Positions 19,641 to 27,650 of a stretch of DNA of 64,000 nucleotides are shown here, one piece after another (within the stretch, counting starts at the first letter, position 1; every line of letters starts with the position of its first letter). This stretch comes from CAKZLS01 sp963786305 (GTDB lineage: Bacteria > Pseudomonadota > Alphaproteobacteria > Rhodospirillales > Defluviicoccaceae). The position numbers were made by a program, and so were the translations under genes. Where the stretch lies: the NCBI GenBank assembly GCA_963786305.1, contig CAWAYL010000021.1, positions 111,107 through 175,106 on the forward strand, in the 5' to 3' direction. The notes beneath the pieces are model-generated. The model was given only the letters and a program-made list of their open reading frames with translations. It ran no database searches and was not told the DNA's origin.

Positions 19641-20477
19641 ATGATCACTCCCGTCATCATCGCGGTCGCCATCACCGGGGCGGTCCCGCGCAAGGCCGAC
19701 AACCCCGCCGTACCCGTCTCGCCGGCGGAACAAATCCGGTCCACCCGCGAGGCCTACGAAGCCGGTGCCGCGCTGGTGCATGTGCACGTGCGCGAGGATG
19801 ACGAGTCGCTCGTCGTCGGATCCGCAAAAGTTCGCCGAGGTCCAAGACGGGGTCCGCGAAGCACTGCCCCGGCATGATCATCCAGTTTTCCACGGGCGGG
19901 CGCGGCCGCTCGCAAGACGAGCGCGGCAAGCCGCTCGGCGCTCCGTCCGGACATGGCATCGCTCGCCACCGGATCGGTGAACTTCGCCAAACAGATCTAC
20001 GACAACCACCCCGACCTGGTGGAGGGCATGGCGCGCACCATGATCGACAGCGGCATCAAGCCGGAGATCGAGGTGTTCGACCTCGCCATGCTGTACACCA
20101 CCAAAGCGCCTCATCGACCGGGGCCTGGTCGCGCCGCCGCCGCACGTTCAGTTCGTGCTCGGCATCCCCAACGCCCTGCCGGCGCGCCTCGCAGGTGCTC
20201 GAGTTCGGGATTTCCGAGCTGGCCGACGCTCATGCCCGGCGCCACCTGGACCGCCGCCGGCATCGGCCGCCACCAGCTCGAGGTGGCGCGCTGGGCGCTG
20301 GCCCGGGGCGGCCACGTCCGCACCGGCCTCGAGGACAACCTCAGATACGACAAGACCCGCCTCGCCGCCAGCAACGCCGATCTGGTGGCGCAGGTGGTGG
20401 ACGCGTGCCCCGAATACGACCGCCGCCCGGCGTCGCCATCCGAGGCCCGGCAGATCCTCGGACTACCCGCCGCGTAA
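19641..20477 (+). CDS. BKACE-family beta-keto acid cleavage enzyme (DUF849), six frameshifts
   Basis: About 277 residues. Start ITPVIIAVAITGAVPRKADN and the zinc-binding LVHVHVREDDES identify the beta-keto acid cleavage family (3-keto-5-aminohexanoate cleavage enzyme relatives). They condense a beta-keto acid with acetyl-CoA to give acetoacetate and an acyl-CoA. Downstream pieces in order are KFAEVQDGVRE, MIIQFSTGGRGRSQDERGKP, MASLATGSVNFAKQIYDNHP, PPPHVQFVLGIPNALPARLA, LEFGISELADA and MPGATWTAAGIGRHQLEVAR, ending LGLPAA. Each step changes frame by exactly +1, near 19820, 19870, 19945, 20107, 20193 and 20232. The substrate within the family is not predictable. Confidence 0.8.
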
Positions 20478-20734
20478 CGCCCCCAGCGTCACCGCGAGGA
20501 GCGAAGCGCCCCATCGGCATGAAGGGGGGAGGGTCCGCCGATTTTCTTGAAAACAACCCCATGCACAGTAGATTTCCCCTGGTGAAGACCTCGCCCTCGC
20601 CCTACGCCCTCGCCTCCGGCCGTCACGGCGAGGAGCGACGCGACGCGCCAGTCCAGCAGCGCCCATCAACGAGGCAACGGTAATGGATTGCTTCACTCCG
20701 TTCGCAATGACGCGTGGCGGAGGCCATCAAGATT

Positions 20735-21009
20735 TCACGCATCCACCAACACCAGATTGACCCGCCTGTTCAACCGGCCTTTCTTCTCGATCTTGCCCAC
20801 GCGCATGCTTCCAATTTCGCCGGTCGAGCTCACGTGGGTGCCGCCGCAGGGCCGCGGGCCGGTGCCGTCGACCTCGATGACCCGCACCCGCCCCTGCCCG
20901 CTCGGCGGCTTCACCGACATGGTCCGCACAAGATCGGGCTTGGCCGCCAACTCGTCGTCGCCTTGCAACGCTTGAGATGCCCATCCTCGCGGAACAGTTC
21001 CTCGGTCAT
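20735..21009 (-). pseudogene. Alanyl-tRNA editing protein (AlaX-like) with internal deletion
   Basis: The ATG at 21007-21009 opens MTEELFREDGHLKRCKA, the usual AlaX N-terminus. This is joined straight to the C-terminal part DELAAKPDLVRTMSVKPPSG, CGGTHVSSTGEIGSMRVGKI and EKKGRLNRRVNLVLVDA, in another frame. The central portion of roughly 130 residues, with the HxxxH zinc/editing motif, is missing. The family normally removes Ser or Gly from mischarged tRNA-Ala. This is a true deletion, unlike the single-base shifts elsewhere. A second copy of the 5' end is at 22264-22331. Confidence 0.8.
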
Positions 21010-21045
21010 GGTCGCTCCCGCCATCTTTTCTATCGCATATAGTTC

Positions 21046-21076
21046 GTAGCCTGGATGGAGCGAAGCGTAATCCGGG
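21046..21076 (+). repeat. REP-like palindromic sequence, left copy
   Basis: GTAGCCTGGATGGAGCGAAG followed by CGTAATCCGGG. The outer parts CCTGGAT and ATCCGGG are imperfectly complementary, so it can form a hairpin. Related copies at 21625-21657 and 22217-22249 are in the opposite orientation. Confidence 0.75.
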
Positions 21077-21079
21077 ACT

Positions 21080-21613
21080 CTATCGATCCCCGAACTCCCC
21101 GCCCTCGCCGACCAGATCGCTTCCTCTCCATTCCGAACCAATGAACCCGCGGCGGGCATAGGCATGGATGGACGACAAACGCCAGTCAAAGGGGTTCGTC
21201 GCCAAACCATGTTTGACGGGATTAAAATGAATGTAGTCGATGTGGCGGGCGAAATCGCCATCGTCACGAATCAGATGCTCCCAAAAGCGCCGTTGCCAGA
21301 ACCGATACTCGCCGCGCCGATCTCGAACAAGCGGGACTCCGCCGCAAACGAGTTCACGGGTAAAGCGCGCCTTGATCGCGCGCCACCGTCCGGAATAGTC
21401 GGCGTCATCCGGCGGCAAGCGCCATACCGCATGCAGGTGATCGGGAAGCACGACGATCGCCTCGACGGCAAACGGGCGCTCGTTGCGAACATGGCGGAAT
21501 ACCTCCCGCAGAGTATCGCCGTGAACAACAAGAACATCCGAGCGCCGGTCGCGCAACGTGACGGTGAAGAAATATGTGGCGCCGGGAGCGCGCATGCGTC
21601 GGTAGTTGACCAT
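21080..21613 (-). CDS. REP-associated tyrosine transposase (RAYT, Y1/IS200-like)
   Basis: 177 residues. Starts MVNYRRMRAPGATYFFTVTL, the typical RAYT opening. The HUH metal site is VVLPDHLHAVWRLP (HLH, about residues 58-61) and the catalytic tyrosine helix is DFARHIDYIHFNPVKHGLAT. The frame is intact. RAYTs move or process REP palindromes. It reads on the same strand as the broken alaX just downstream. Confidence 0.92.
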   Translation of the reverse strand: MVNYRRMRAPGATYFFTVTLRDRRSDVLVVHGDTLREVFRHVRNERPFAVEAIVVLPDHLHAVWRLPPDDADYSGRWRAIKARFTRELVCGGVPLVRDRRGEYRFWQRRFWEHLIRDDGDFARHIDYIHFNPVKHGLATNPFDWRLSSIHAYARRGFIGSEWRGSDLVGEGGEFGDR

Positions 21614-21624
21614 CCGTCAGGATA

Positions 21625-21657
21625 CCCCGGATTACGCTGCCGCTCCATCCAGGCTAC
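21625..21657 (-). repeat. REP-like palindromic sequence, right copy
   Basis: Reads CCCCGGATTACGCTGCCGCT then CCATCCAGGCTAC on the plus strand. It is the inverse of the left copy at 21046-21076 and lies 11 bp upstream of the RAYT start. Confidence 0.75.
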
Positions 21658-22024
21658 AATCTTAAGTTGACCTTAAGGAGGATCGGCGCCGCGGTTGCGC
21701 GGTGTAGGTCCCGTCGACAATTTCCTCCAGGACGTCGAGCGCCGCCGTTTCGATCCGGATCCCCGAGCAGGAATTTCTGCGCTCGCGGAAATGCTTCTCC
21801 ATTCCGACCGGAATCGCAGCGCATAGGCGTGAATCTGGATCACGCCTTCGTCCAGCGCCAAACCAGGTTAGGATTATGCTGTAGTCATTGCGACACCCGG
21901 AAAATCACACCTCATAAAAACTCGGCCAGGGGCTCCGCCCCTGGACCCCAAGCGGTAAAGAGGTAAACAATAGCAAGGGGTAACCTTTAGCCCTCTGGCT
22001 AAAGGGTCCGGGCAACACGGAACC
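21658..22024 (-). pseudogene. Relic of a second DGR cassette: avd remnant, spacer hairpins and end of a variable repeat
   Basis: Reads in parallel with the intact locus at 23880-24224. Shared pieces, in order on the plus strand: CAATCTTAAGTTGACCTTA; the avd core TCCAGGACGTCGAGCGCCGC; AGCAGGAATTTCTGCGC; the spacer CGGCCAGGGG...CCCTGGACCCCAAG and GGTAAAGAGGTAAA; the hairpin CCTTTAGCC / GGCTAAAGG; and GGGTCCGGGCAACACGGAAC, the 3' end of a VR. The avd frame is destroyed: in its middle (about 21805-21835) a stretch resembles the RAYT C-terminus (coding HAYA...SEW). The region appears to be a decayed duplicate of the avd-VR junction. Confidence 0.75.
21984..22005 (-). repeat. Hairpin of the relic DGR target site
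   Basis: CCTTTAGCC and GGCTAAAGG form a perfect 9-bp stem with loop CTCT. It is in the same position relative to the VR end as the 10-bp hairpin at 24178-24200. The stem is kept while the loop differs. Confidence 0.6.
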
Positions 22025-22025
22025 G

Positions 22026-22204
22026 GATGAACAGGTGTATCGGAAGCACGAGGATCGCCTCCGGCAAACGCGATAGTTGCGAAGGCGGAATACCTCCCGC
22101 AGAGTATCGCCGTGAACAACAAGAACATCCGAGCGCCGGTCGCGCAACGTGACGGTGAAGAAATATGTGGCGCCGGGAGCGCGCATGCGTCGGTAGTTGA
22201 CCAT
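22026..22204 (-). pseudogene. Truncated second copy of the RAYT transposase (N-terminal part)
   Basis: The ATG at 22202-22204 opens MVNYRRMRAPGATYFFTVTL and continues DRRSDVLVVHGDTLREVF, identical at protein level to the intact RAYT for 40 residues. Several short deletions relative to 21430-21613 then destroy the frame, and the copy ends abruptly at the relic VR at 22024. The HUH and tyrosine motifs are absent, so it is inactive. Confidence 0.85.
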
Positions 22205-22216
22205 CCGTCAGGATTA

Positions 22217-22249
22217 CCCCGGATTACGCTGCCGCTCCATCCAGTCTAC
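22217..22249 (-). repeat. REP-like palindromic sequence, third copy
   Basis: CCCCGGATTACGCTGCCGCT then CCATCCAGTCTAC, one base different from the copy at 21625-21657. It lies at the start side of the truncated RAYT and is followed by CAATCTTAAATTGA, a near match of the same avd string found at the other RAYT end. Confidence 0.75.
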
Positions 22250-22263
22250 AATCTTAAATTGAC

Positions 22264-22331
22264 TCGAGATGCCCATCCTCGCGGAACAGTTCCTCGGTCA
22301 TGGTCGCTCCCGCCATCTTTTCTATCGCATG
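22264..22331 (-). repeat. Duplicate of the alaX 5' end and upstream sequence
   Basis: From GAGATGCCCATCCTCGCGGA through GGTCGCTCCCGCCATCTTTT and CTATCGCAT this is the same as 20980-21040. It carries only the first dozen codons of the alanyl-tRNA editing gene (MTEELFREDGHL) and its leader. From 22332 to the TR at 22506 I see no gene or repeat. Confidence 0.8.
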
Positions 22332-22505
22332 TAGAGCCAGGATGAAAGCTCTTGGTTCAATCTAATGCGGTTGCGGCGTCCGTCACCGCCGGAAGCGGTC
22401 AAGACGGACGCCGGCTCGCACTATCATCATGGCCGGTCCTGGACACCCTTTGGTGCGCGCCCGGCCCGTCCGTGAACGCACCGGCTCTGGCTGTCAAGGG
22501 CGTGC

Positions 22506-22619
22506 GGGCAACACGGAACCCGTCATTGTTGTTTCGGTTGTCGGGGTTGTTCCTGTTGCGGTTGGCCGAGCGGAGGTTCCTCGGATTGTTGTTCCAGGAA
22601 CCGCCGCGCAGCACGCGGT
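22506..22619 (-). other. DGR template repeat (TR)
   Basis: 114 bp, about 105 bp downstream of the reverse transcriptase gene. On the minus strand it reads CCGCGTGCTGCGCGGCGGTT, then CCTGGAACAACAATCCGAGG and further AAC-rich codons, ending GGGTTCCGTGTTGCCC. Read as protein it is VLRGGSWNNNPRNLRSANRN, then NRNNNDGF: an Asn-codon-rich version of the FGE/C-lectin C-terminus. AAC codons are the hallmark of DGR templates, because reverse transcription misreads adenines. It aligns end to end with the VR at 24205-24319. Confidence 0.93.
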
Positions 22620-22725
22620 TGCAAGACGGGACCGGCCAGGCTCCCGCTTGGGGCCACACGGGCCATCACGGAAGTTCGGATGCCGAGGGCGGAACCGGAG
22701 GTCTCGCCCCGGAAAATCGCGTGTC

Positions 22726-23750
22726 TCAGACGCCAGGTATGGGCGTGCTCGGCATGAGCGATCCGGCGTCGACCTTTTGTCGGATCTCCTCGGCCGTCGC
22801 CGTTCCGGCGCGCAATCGATCCCGCAAGCCGCGAAGCCGATTGCGGAACCGCCGGACGTTGTCCTCGGGAAGTCCCCGGTATCCCGGATACAGCACATAG
22901 CCGAGAAAGGGCGCCGGTTCGCGTTGTCCGCTGCGACGGGTCTTTTCGGCATGGAGCGAAAGCCTGCGGCCCTCGAGAAAGACACCGATACGCTGGCGCC
23001 ACTGTTCCAGCGTCGCCGGGTCGTCGTGAAACAGCGCGAAATCGTCGACGTAACGGACGTATCCTCTCGCTCGCAGCCTTTCCTTCACGAAGTGATCGAG
23101 GCCGTCGAGATAGACGTTGGCGAAGAACTGGCTGGTCAGGTTGCCGATGGGAAGTCCCCGTCTCCGCTCGAAGGGCGTCAACAGGTCGTCGCCCGGATAG
23201 TACATATAGACCGGCTCCTGCGGATTGGAGCCGTCGATGATCGTGTCGATCAGTCCAAGCGTGCGCTCGCACGCGATCGCGGCGACGAACGTCTCGCTTG
23301 AGAATTTCATGGTCGATGGACGGAAAGTATCGGTGGATGTCGCAGCGAAGGACGTGGCCGAAGCGGTCGCGGAATTTCTCATACCGGGCCACCGCCGCGA
23401 TGGGTGCCCTTGCCCTGCGGTTGGCGTAGCTGTCGAAGATGAACCCGCGCTCGAAGATCGGCTCGACCACGGCGCAGAGCGCATGATGGACCACCCGGTC
23501 GCGGAACGGCGCCGCCGAGACCATCCGGGATTTCGGATCCTTGATGAAAATGGTGACGTAGCCGCCGGGCCGATAGCTTCCGTCCCGGAGTTCGCGCTCC
23601 AGAGCGCAGGAGCTCCTTCTCCTGGTTGGCCATGAACGCCGCCGGCGCCGGCTTGTTGCGCTTGCCCTTGATGGCCTTGCGCGCGGCCGTCCGCAATGCC
23701 TGGAAGTTGGCGATACGGCCGAACAGATTATCGTGCGTCTTCCTCGCCAT
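22726..23750 (-). CDS. DGR reverse transcriptase (two frameshifts)
   Basis: About 341 residues. Starts MARKTHDNLFGRIANFQALR. After a +1 step near 23610 it continues LERELRDGSYRPGGYVTIFI, VSAAPFRDRVVHHALCAVVE and LRCDIHRYFPSIDHEILK. After a second step near 23300 come DDLLTPFERRRGLPIGNLTS and the catalytic YVRYVDDFALFHDD (YVDD codons at 23041-23052). The motif 4 sequence IGNLTSQ (23128-23148) follows the (I/L/V)GxxxSQ form typical of DGR enzymes rather than the QGxxxSP of group II intron RTs. It lacks maturase and endonuclease domains. It copies TR RNA with adenine-specific errors. The start overlaps the avd stop by 23 bases, suggesting coupled translation. Confidence 0.93.
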
Positions 23751-24094
23751 CGCTTCGTTTCAACCACCCGCCGACCAGACGGCCAAGTTCGTCCAGATTG
23801 CGCACGGCGTGTTCGTAGCGCCGCGCATCGACCACTTTGAGGTCGACGCGACAGCCGAAGCAAGAGCCGCAATTTCTCCAATCTTAAGTTGACCTTACGA
23901 AGGATCGGCCCGCGGTTACGGGTGTAGGTCGCGTCGACAATTCCCTCCAGGACGTCGAGCGCCGCCGTTTCGATCCGGTCCCCGAGCAGGAATTTCTGCG
24001 CCCGGGGAAATTTCTCCACCGTCGGGATCAGCCACAGCGTGAACTGATAGGCCTTTTCCAGCGCCACTCCGGTTTGTTTGCTGCCATCGCGCAA
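23728..24094 (-). CDS. avd: Avd-like four-helix-bundle accessory protein of the DGR (one frameshift)
   Basis: About 122 residues. The core GVALEKAYQFTLWLIPTVEK, FPRAQKFLLGDRIETAALDV and NRGPILRKVNLRLEKLRLLL matches the Avd family, which forms a pentameric barrel that binds the DGR RT and is needed for mutagenic homing. Skipping one base near 23855 gives VDLKVVDARRYEHAVRNLDE and a stop at 23728-23730. The start is unsure: a TTG at 24092-24094 or a GTG at about 24067. A degenerate duplicate of this gene lies at 21658-21890. Confidence 0.9.
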
Positions 24095-24112
24095 ACGAAA
24101 TCTACACCTCGA

Positions 24113-24143
24113 TAAAAATTGGCCAGGGGCTTCGCCCTGGACC
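24113..24143 (-). terminator. Stem-loop with T run between the DGR target gene and avd
   Basis: On the minus strand CCAGGG, then CGAAGC, then CCCTGGCC is followed by AATTTTT. The stem is short (6-8 bp). In the relic copy (21923-21945) the same stem is a perfect 8 bp, so it is kept. It may attenuate transcription from the target gene into avd-RT, or be part of the homing signal. Confidence 0.5.
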
Positions 24144-24177
24144 CCAAGGGGTAAAGAGGTAAAGATTCCAGGGGTAA

Positions 24178-24200
24178 CCTTTAGCCCCCTGGGCTAAAGG
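24178..24200 (-). promoter_or_regulatory. DGR homing hairpin directly after the variable repeat
   Basis: CCTTTAGCCC and GGGCTAAAGG form a perfect 10-bp stem around a 3-base loop, beginning 5 bp beyond the end of the VR and overlapping the stop codon of the target gene. DGRs such as that of phage BPP-1 need a hairpin/cruciform just 3' of the VR for efficient target recognition. Position and geometry fit, but the function is inferred. Confidence 0.75.
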
Positions 24201-27200
24201 GTCCGGGCAACACGGAACCCGACATAGTCGTACCGGTCGCCGGGATATGTCCCCGCTGCGATTGGCCGAGCGGAGGAGCCCCGGATCGTAGCGCCAGGAG
24301 CCGCCGCGCAGCACGCGGTAGCCTGAGGTGATTTTTTCTTGAGTTTCCGTTTCCGCCTCCTCCGGATCATCACGCCAGACATCCTCCATCCACTCCCACA
24401 CATTTCCCGCCAGATCGCAATGCCCGTAGACGCCATCGCCAGCCGGATAGACACCGACCGGCGTGGGGTGTCCCACTTTGCTCATCGAAGTTGGCACGCT
24501 CGGCATCCGGTTCCTCCGGTCCCCAAGGATACTCCCGTCCGTCCGGCGCCGCCGCCGCCCGCCATTCGGCCTCCTCGGGCAGGCGCATGGTCCATTCGCT
24601 TTCCGAGCTCCGCCACCGGCAATAGGCGCTGGCCTCGTACCAGGACACGCCCGTCACCGGCCTGTTCGGATGTTCGAGCTTGAGTGTCCCACTCATCCGG
24701 CTCTTCCCAACCCTTTTCATTTCGCACCGACCAACCCGCTTGATCCCAATGCCTCGGTTCCCCGTAGCCACCGGCATCCACGAACGCCTGATAGTCCCTC
24801 ACCGTGACCGGGTACTTGCCGAGGCTTACCCCCTCCGTCCCCGGAATCTCGATGAACGTGTCGCGTTCCAGCCTGGGATCGCCGCCCCGGCCCAAGGCGT
24901 CCGCCGCCTCGATCCGCGTCTTCACGGGTACTTTCGCCGCTCCATCGCGGTCGAATATGGGGAGGATGCGGTTCCGGAGGTCATGGTAAACCGTGTCCAT
25001 GTCCGGTGGGGGCTTGTAACCGTATGCGGTCATGGGTCCGAGAATCCGGCCAATGATGCCAAAAATTCTGGCATCGTCGACCAGCGCGGGTTGCTCTCCG
25101 CGCAAGCCGATGACCCGCCGCAGCAGCAGGTCTACACGTCGGCCACCGCCTTCGTCGAACAGCGCGCCGGGCAGAAGATCCACCGTTTCCCGCCATTGCG
25201 GGTCGTCCAGGCGTTCGCGGATCACGGGCCACCAGTCCTCGGCGCCCTCCCCGTCGCCACGCCAGGCCAGTTCCTGCGCCGCGAGGTATTCCTGGAATGT
25301 CAGGTGCCAGAAGCGAATTTTTCCCGCCGACGCTTCCTCGACAACGCCACTCCACAGGCACTCGAATCGAAGCCACTCCCGCGCGCGGCGGATTCCATTT
25401 TCTCTCGGGTAATAGCGCGCCATGAGAGGCAGAACCGCTTCGGCGCCCGTTTCAAAATCGAACTCCCGGGACTTGATCCCTTTTTCGCCGCCCATCATGG
25501 CGAAGGCCAGAACCGCGAGCGCTTCAAGGGTAAACCGGTCGGTAAAACCCGCCTGTTTCCTTTGGTCGGTGCGCGCCGCGATCAGCCAGTGGATCACCGC
25601 CTTGTAGAGGCGCGCCCGTCCTTCCGGCAGATCGCCCTCGTTCCAGTGGACAACGCACAGACAGGTGAGCATCACCGGATTGGCGGCCAGCCGCCGGATG
25701 GCCGGCCGGTCGAGGACGGTTCGGGTGATCGCGTCGCATTTGTCGCCCGCCGCGCCCTCCGGTCGCGCGCCGATGGGAAGGTTGTGCAATGCCGCCACCC
25801 ACCGTTGGATGAACTCCTGCACGTCCTCCTTGCGAAAATCCTCGATGACCGCGTGGTGGAAGCCCATTTCCCGCACCGGTTCCACGCCGAAGGGGCGGCT
25901 TGTCACCACCATCGGGACTTTCTTCCAGTGCCGGCGGGCGTCGCGGAAAATGGCGAAGACACGATCCCGCAAACGGTCGTCCGCCACCTCGTCCAGACCG
26001 TCCAGCAGCAGCATGGCCTCCCCGCGCTCGAGCAATCCTTCCCAATACCGGCGCCAGTCATCGCCGCCAGCGGCGCAGGGGGTACGGGCCAGGAGATCGA
26101 GAAGCCGGCGATGATCGTCGGGAACCTTCTCGCTTTCGGGTTCGGTCAACAGGGTGGCCATTGCCGAGAGCCGCAGGAACATCGGCGCGGGCGGCTTGGC
26201 GCGGCTGTCCATCCCCAAATACCGCTCCCGCCACGACGGCCCGTCGGGACAGGATGTCCGGAGCAGGTCCCGCGCCAGCATGGTCGCGACAAGGCGCAAA
26301 AAGGTCGTCTTGCCCGCGCCCGGCTGGCCTTCGATGAGCAGCAACGAATATCGGGAAACCAGCTCCGCCAGCGACACGGGACCCGCCCGTCCTCCGAGGT
26401 CCGCCGCCGTATCCTGGCTGCGCAGCGCCGTATATAGTTGTTCGATGGGATATCGTGACGCATCCGGCGTTCGTCCCACGCCGCTGCCGATGCCGCTGAT
26501 CTCGATGTACCCGGCGCGGTCGATCAGGGCCTCCAGCCACGGCGTGAGGTCGACACTCGAAGCGGCAGGCGTGAATGCATCGGAAACGGGGCGGAGGCGG
26601 TGGCCGTCCGGGTCCGGCTCGAATTCCGTGTCCCACATGAACACCTGCCTTCCGCCTTGAAGGTCGCGCTTGAACGGCCAGACCCGCACGGTGCCCGCCG
26701 CGTCCAGGGTTCCCCATGCGCAGCCGAAGGCGCGCTCCTCGTTGCGTGTTCCGTAATGGTCCAGCCCGAACAACGACGGAGCCTGGAAGAAATAGCGGAA
26801 CTTGCCACCTGACTCCGAAATTGCCTCTGATCGCCCCTCGTGCATGTGCCCGTGCAGGCAAAGCAGGAAACGGTCGGGAGAATAGATCTCTTCGTTTGAA
26901 CCGCCGCCGCGATCCTTCGAAAGCCAGGCGGGCGGATGGTGCATCAGGAGAAGGTTTTGCCGGCCGTCCAGCGCATCCAGTGGCGAACCGGCCTCTCCGC
27001 CGCCAAGGGCGAAACCGAGTTGCTGCGTGAACAGCTCGATTCGCCGGTCAAAATCCCCTTTAGTGTATTGCATCCAAGCGGAATTCAGGGCCACCACGGT
27101 CACGGGCGGCTTCCCCGGGAGATCGATGAAAACGCTTAGGTCCCCGGGGAAGTGCGAGCGTCGAACGGAAACATCCGAGCCGACCTTCGAAGCGCGGAAG

Positions 27201-27650
27201 AATGCTGGTTTCCAGCCAATTCGTGTAGTTTCCGAATACCGGATCGAAGAACGCCGCATCCTGATCCTGCCAGAGTTCATCGCGAAGACTGGCGATATCC
27301 TCGTGATCAGGGTCTTTCCAGAAATTCTCCAGAAACCGGAAGTTGCGGAGTTGCGATTTGTCGGGCCAGCACAGATCGTGATTTCCCGGCACCGGGATCA
27401 CCAGGGGATCGGCCACCTGTCCCGCCTCCCGCAGCCAGCCCAGAAGCTCCTCCAGGAACCTGTCGAACAGCTTGAACTGATCCGATGTCGCCGAATATGT
27501 CAGATCGCCGGTGACCAGGATCATATCGACGGGCTGGAAGTGCTCCCGGATATTGTCCCGGAACTCGCTGCGCACCTGCCACCAGACTTCCTCGCCTCGG
27601 CATCCCATGTGCAGGTCGGAAATATGCAACCAGCGGATTGTTTCCATCAT
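24194..27650 (-). CDS. DGR target protein: metallophosphoesterase - NACHT NTPase - FGE/C-lectin variable domain (four frameshifts)
   Basis: About 1,150 residues. (1) Calcineurin-like phosphoesterase, about 1-270, with all metal motifs: LHISDLHMG, VTGDLT, PVPGNHDLCW, LLLMHHPPAW, LCLHGHMHEG. (2) NACHT-type STAND NTPase, about 420-800: Walker A LLIEGQPGAGKTTFLRLVA, Walker B AMLLLDGLDEVADD, sensor MVVTSRPFG, and RFWHLTFQEYLAAQELAW. (3) Formylglycine-generating-enzyme-like C-lectin domain: VSLGKYPVTVRDYQAFVDAG, NRPVTGVSWYEASAYCRW, RLPEEAEWRAAAA, GHCDLAGNVWEWMED, YRVLRGGSWRYDP, ending GFRVARTL and a stop at 24194-24196. The last 38 residues are the VR. Frame steps are near 27170, 24690, 24480 and 24255, all +1. 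No signal peptide is seen, so it is probably a cytoplasmic sensor-ATPase. Confidence 0.9.
24205..24319 (-). other. DGR variable repeat (VR)
   Basis: 115 bp at the 3' end of the target gene, matching the TR at 22506-22619. I count 22 substitutions in the aligned core, of which 19 fall on TR adenines (for example AAC to TAC, CGC, CTC or GAC). The others are one GGT/GGC and two third-position C/T changes. The VR encodes SWRYDPGLLRSANRSG, then DYPGDRYDYVGFRVART if one extra base near 24247-24256 is skipped. The flanks GTGCTGCGCGGCGG and GGGTTCCGTGTTGCCC are unchanged. Confidence 0.93.

Larger units (their letters stand above)
21046..21657 (-). mobile_element. REP-RAYT element: transposase flanked by inverted REP-like sequences
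   Basis: The transposase gene at 21080-21613 is bounded by two copies of a REP-like sequence in inverted orientation. The left one (21046-21076) reads GTAGCCTGGATGGAGCGAAG then CGTAATCCGGG. The right one (21625-21657) is its near-exact reverse complement, with GCAG in place of AAG. Such REPs are the known substrates of RAYT (IS200-like) transposases. The right end joins the 14-bp string CAATCTTAAGTTGA, which in the intact avd gene (23879-23892) is coding, so the element seems to have landed inside an avd copy. Confidence 0.75.

Noticed and set aside
22506..22619. Short protein-coding gene (SWNNNPRNLRSANRN...) in its own right
   Set aside because: It is an open frame only because it mirrors the target gene's 3' end. 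The asparagine bias and the VR match identify it as the DGR template.
22726..23750. Group II intron or abortive-infection reverse transcriptase
   Set aside because: Motif 4 is IGNLTSQ rather than QGxxxSP, there is no maturase or endonuclease region, and an Avd gene, TR and VR are adjacent.
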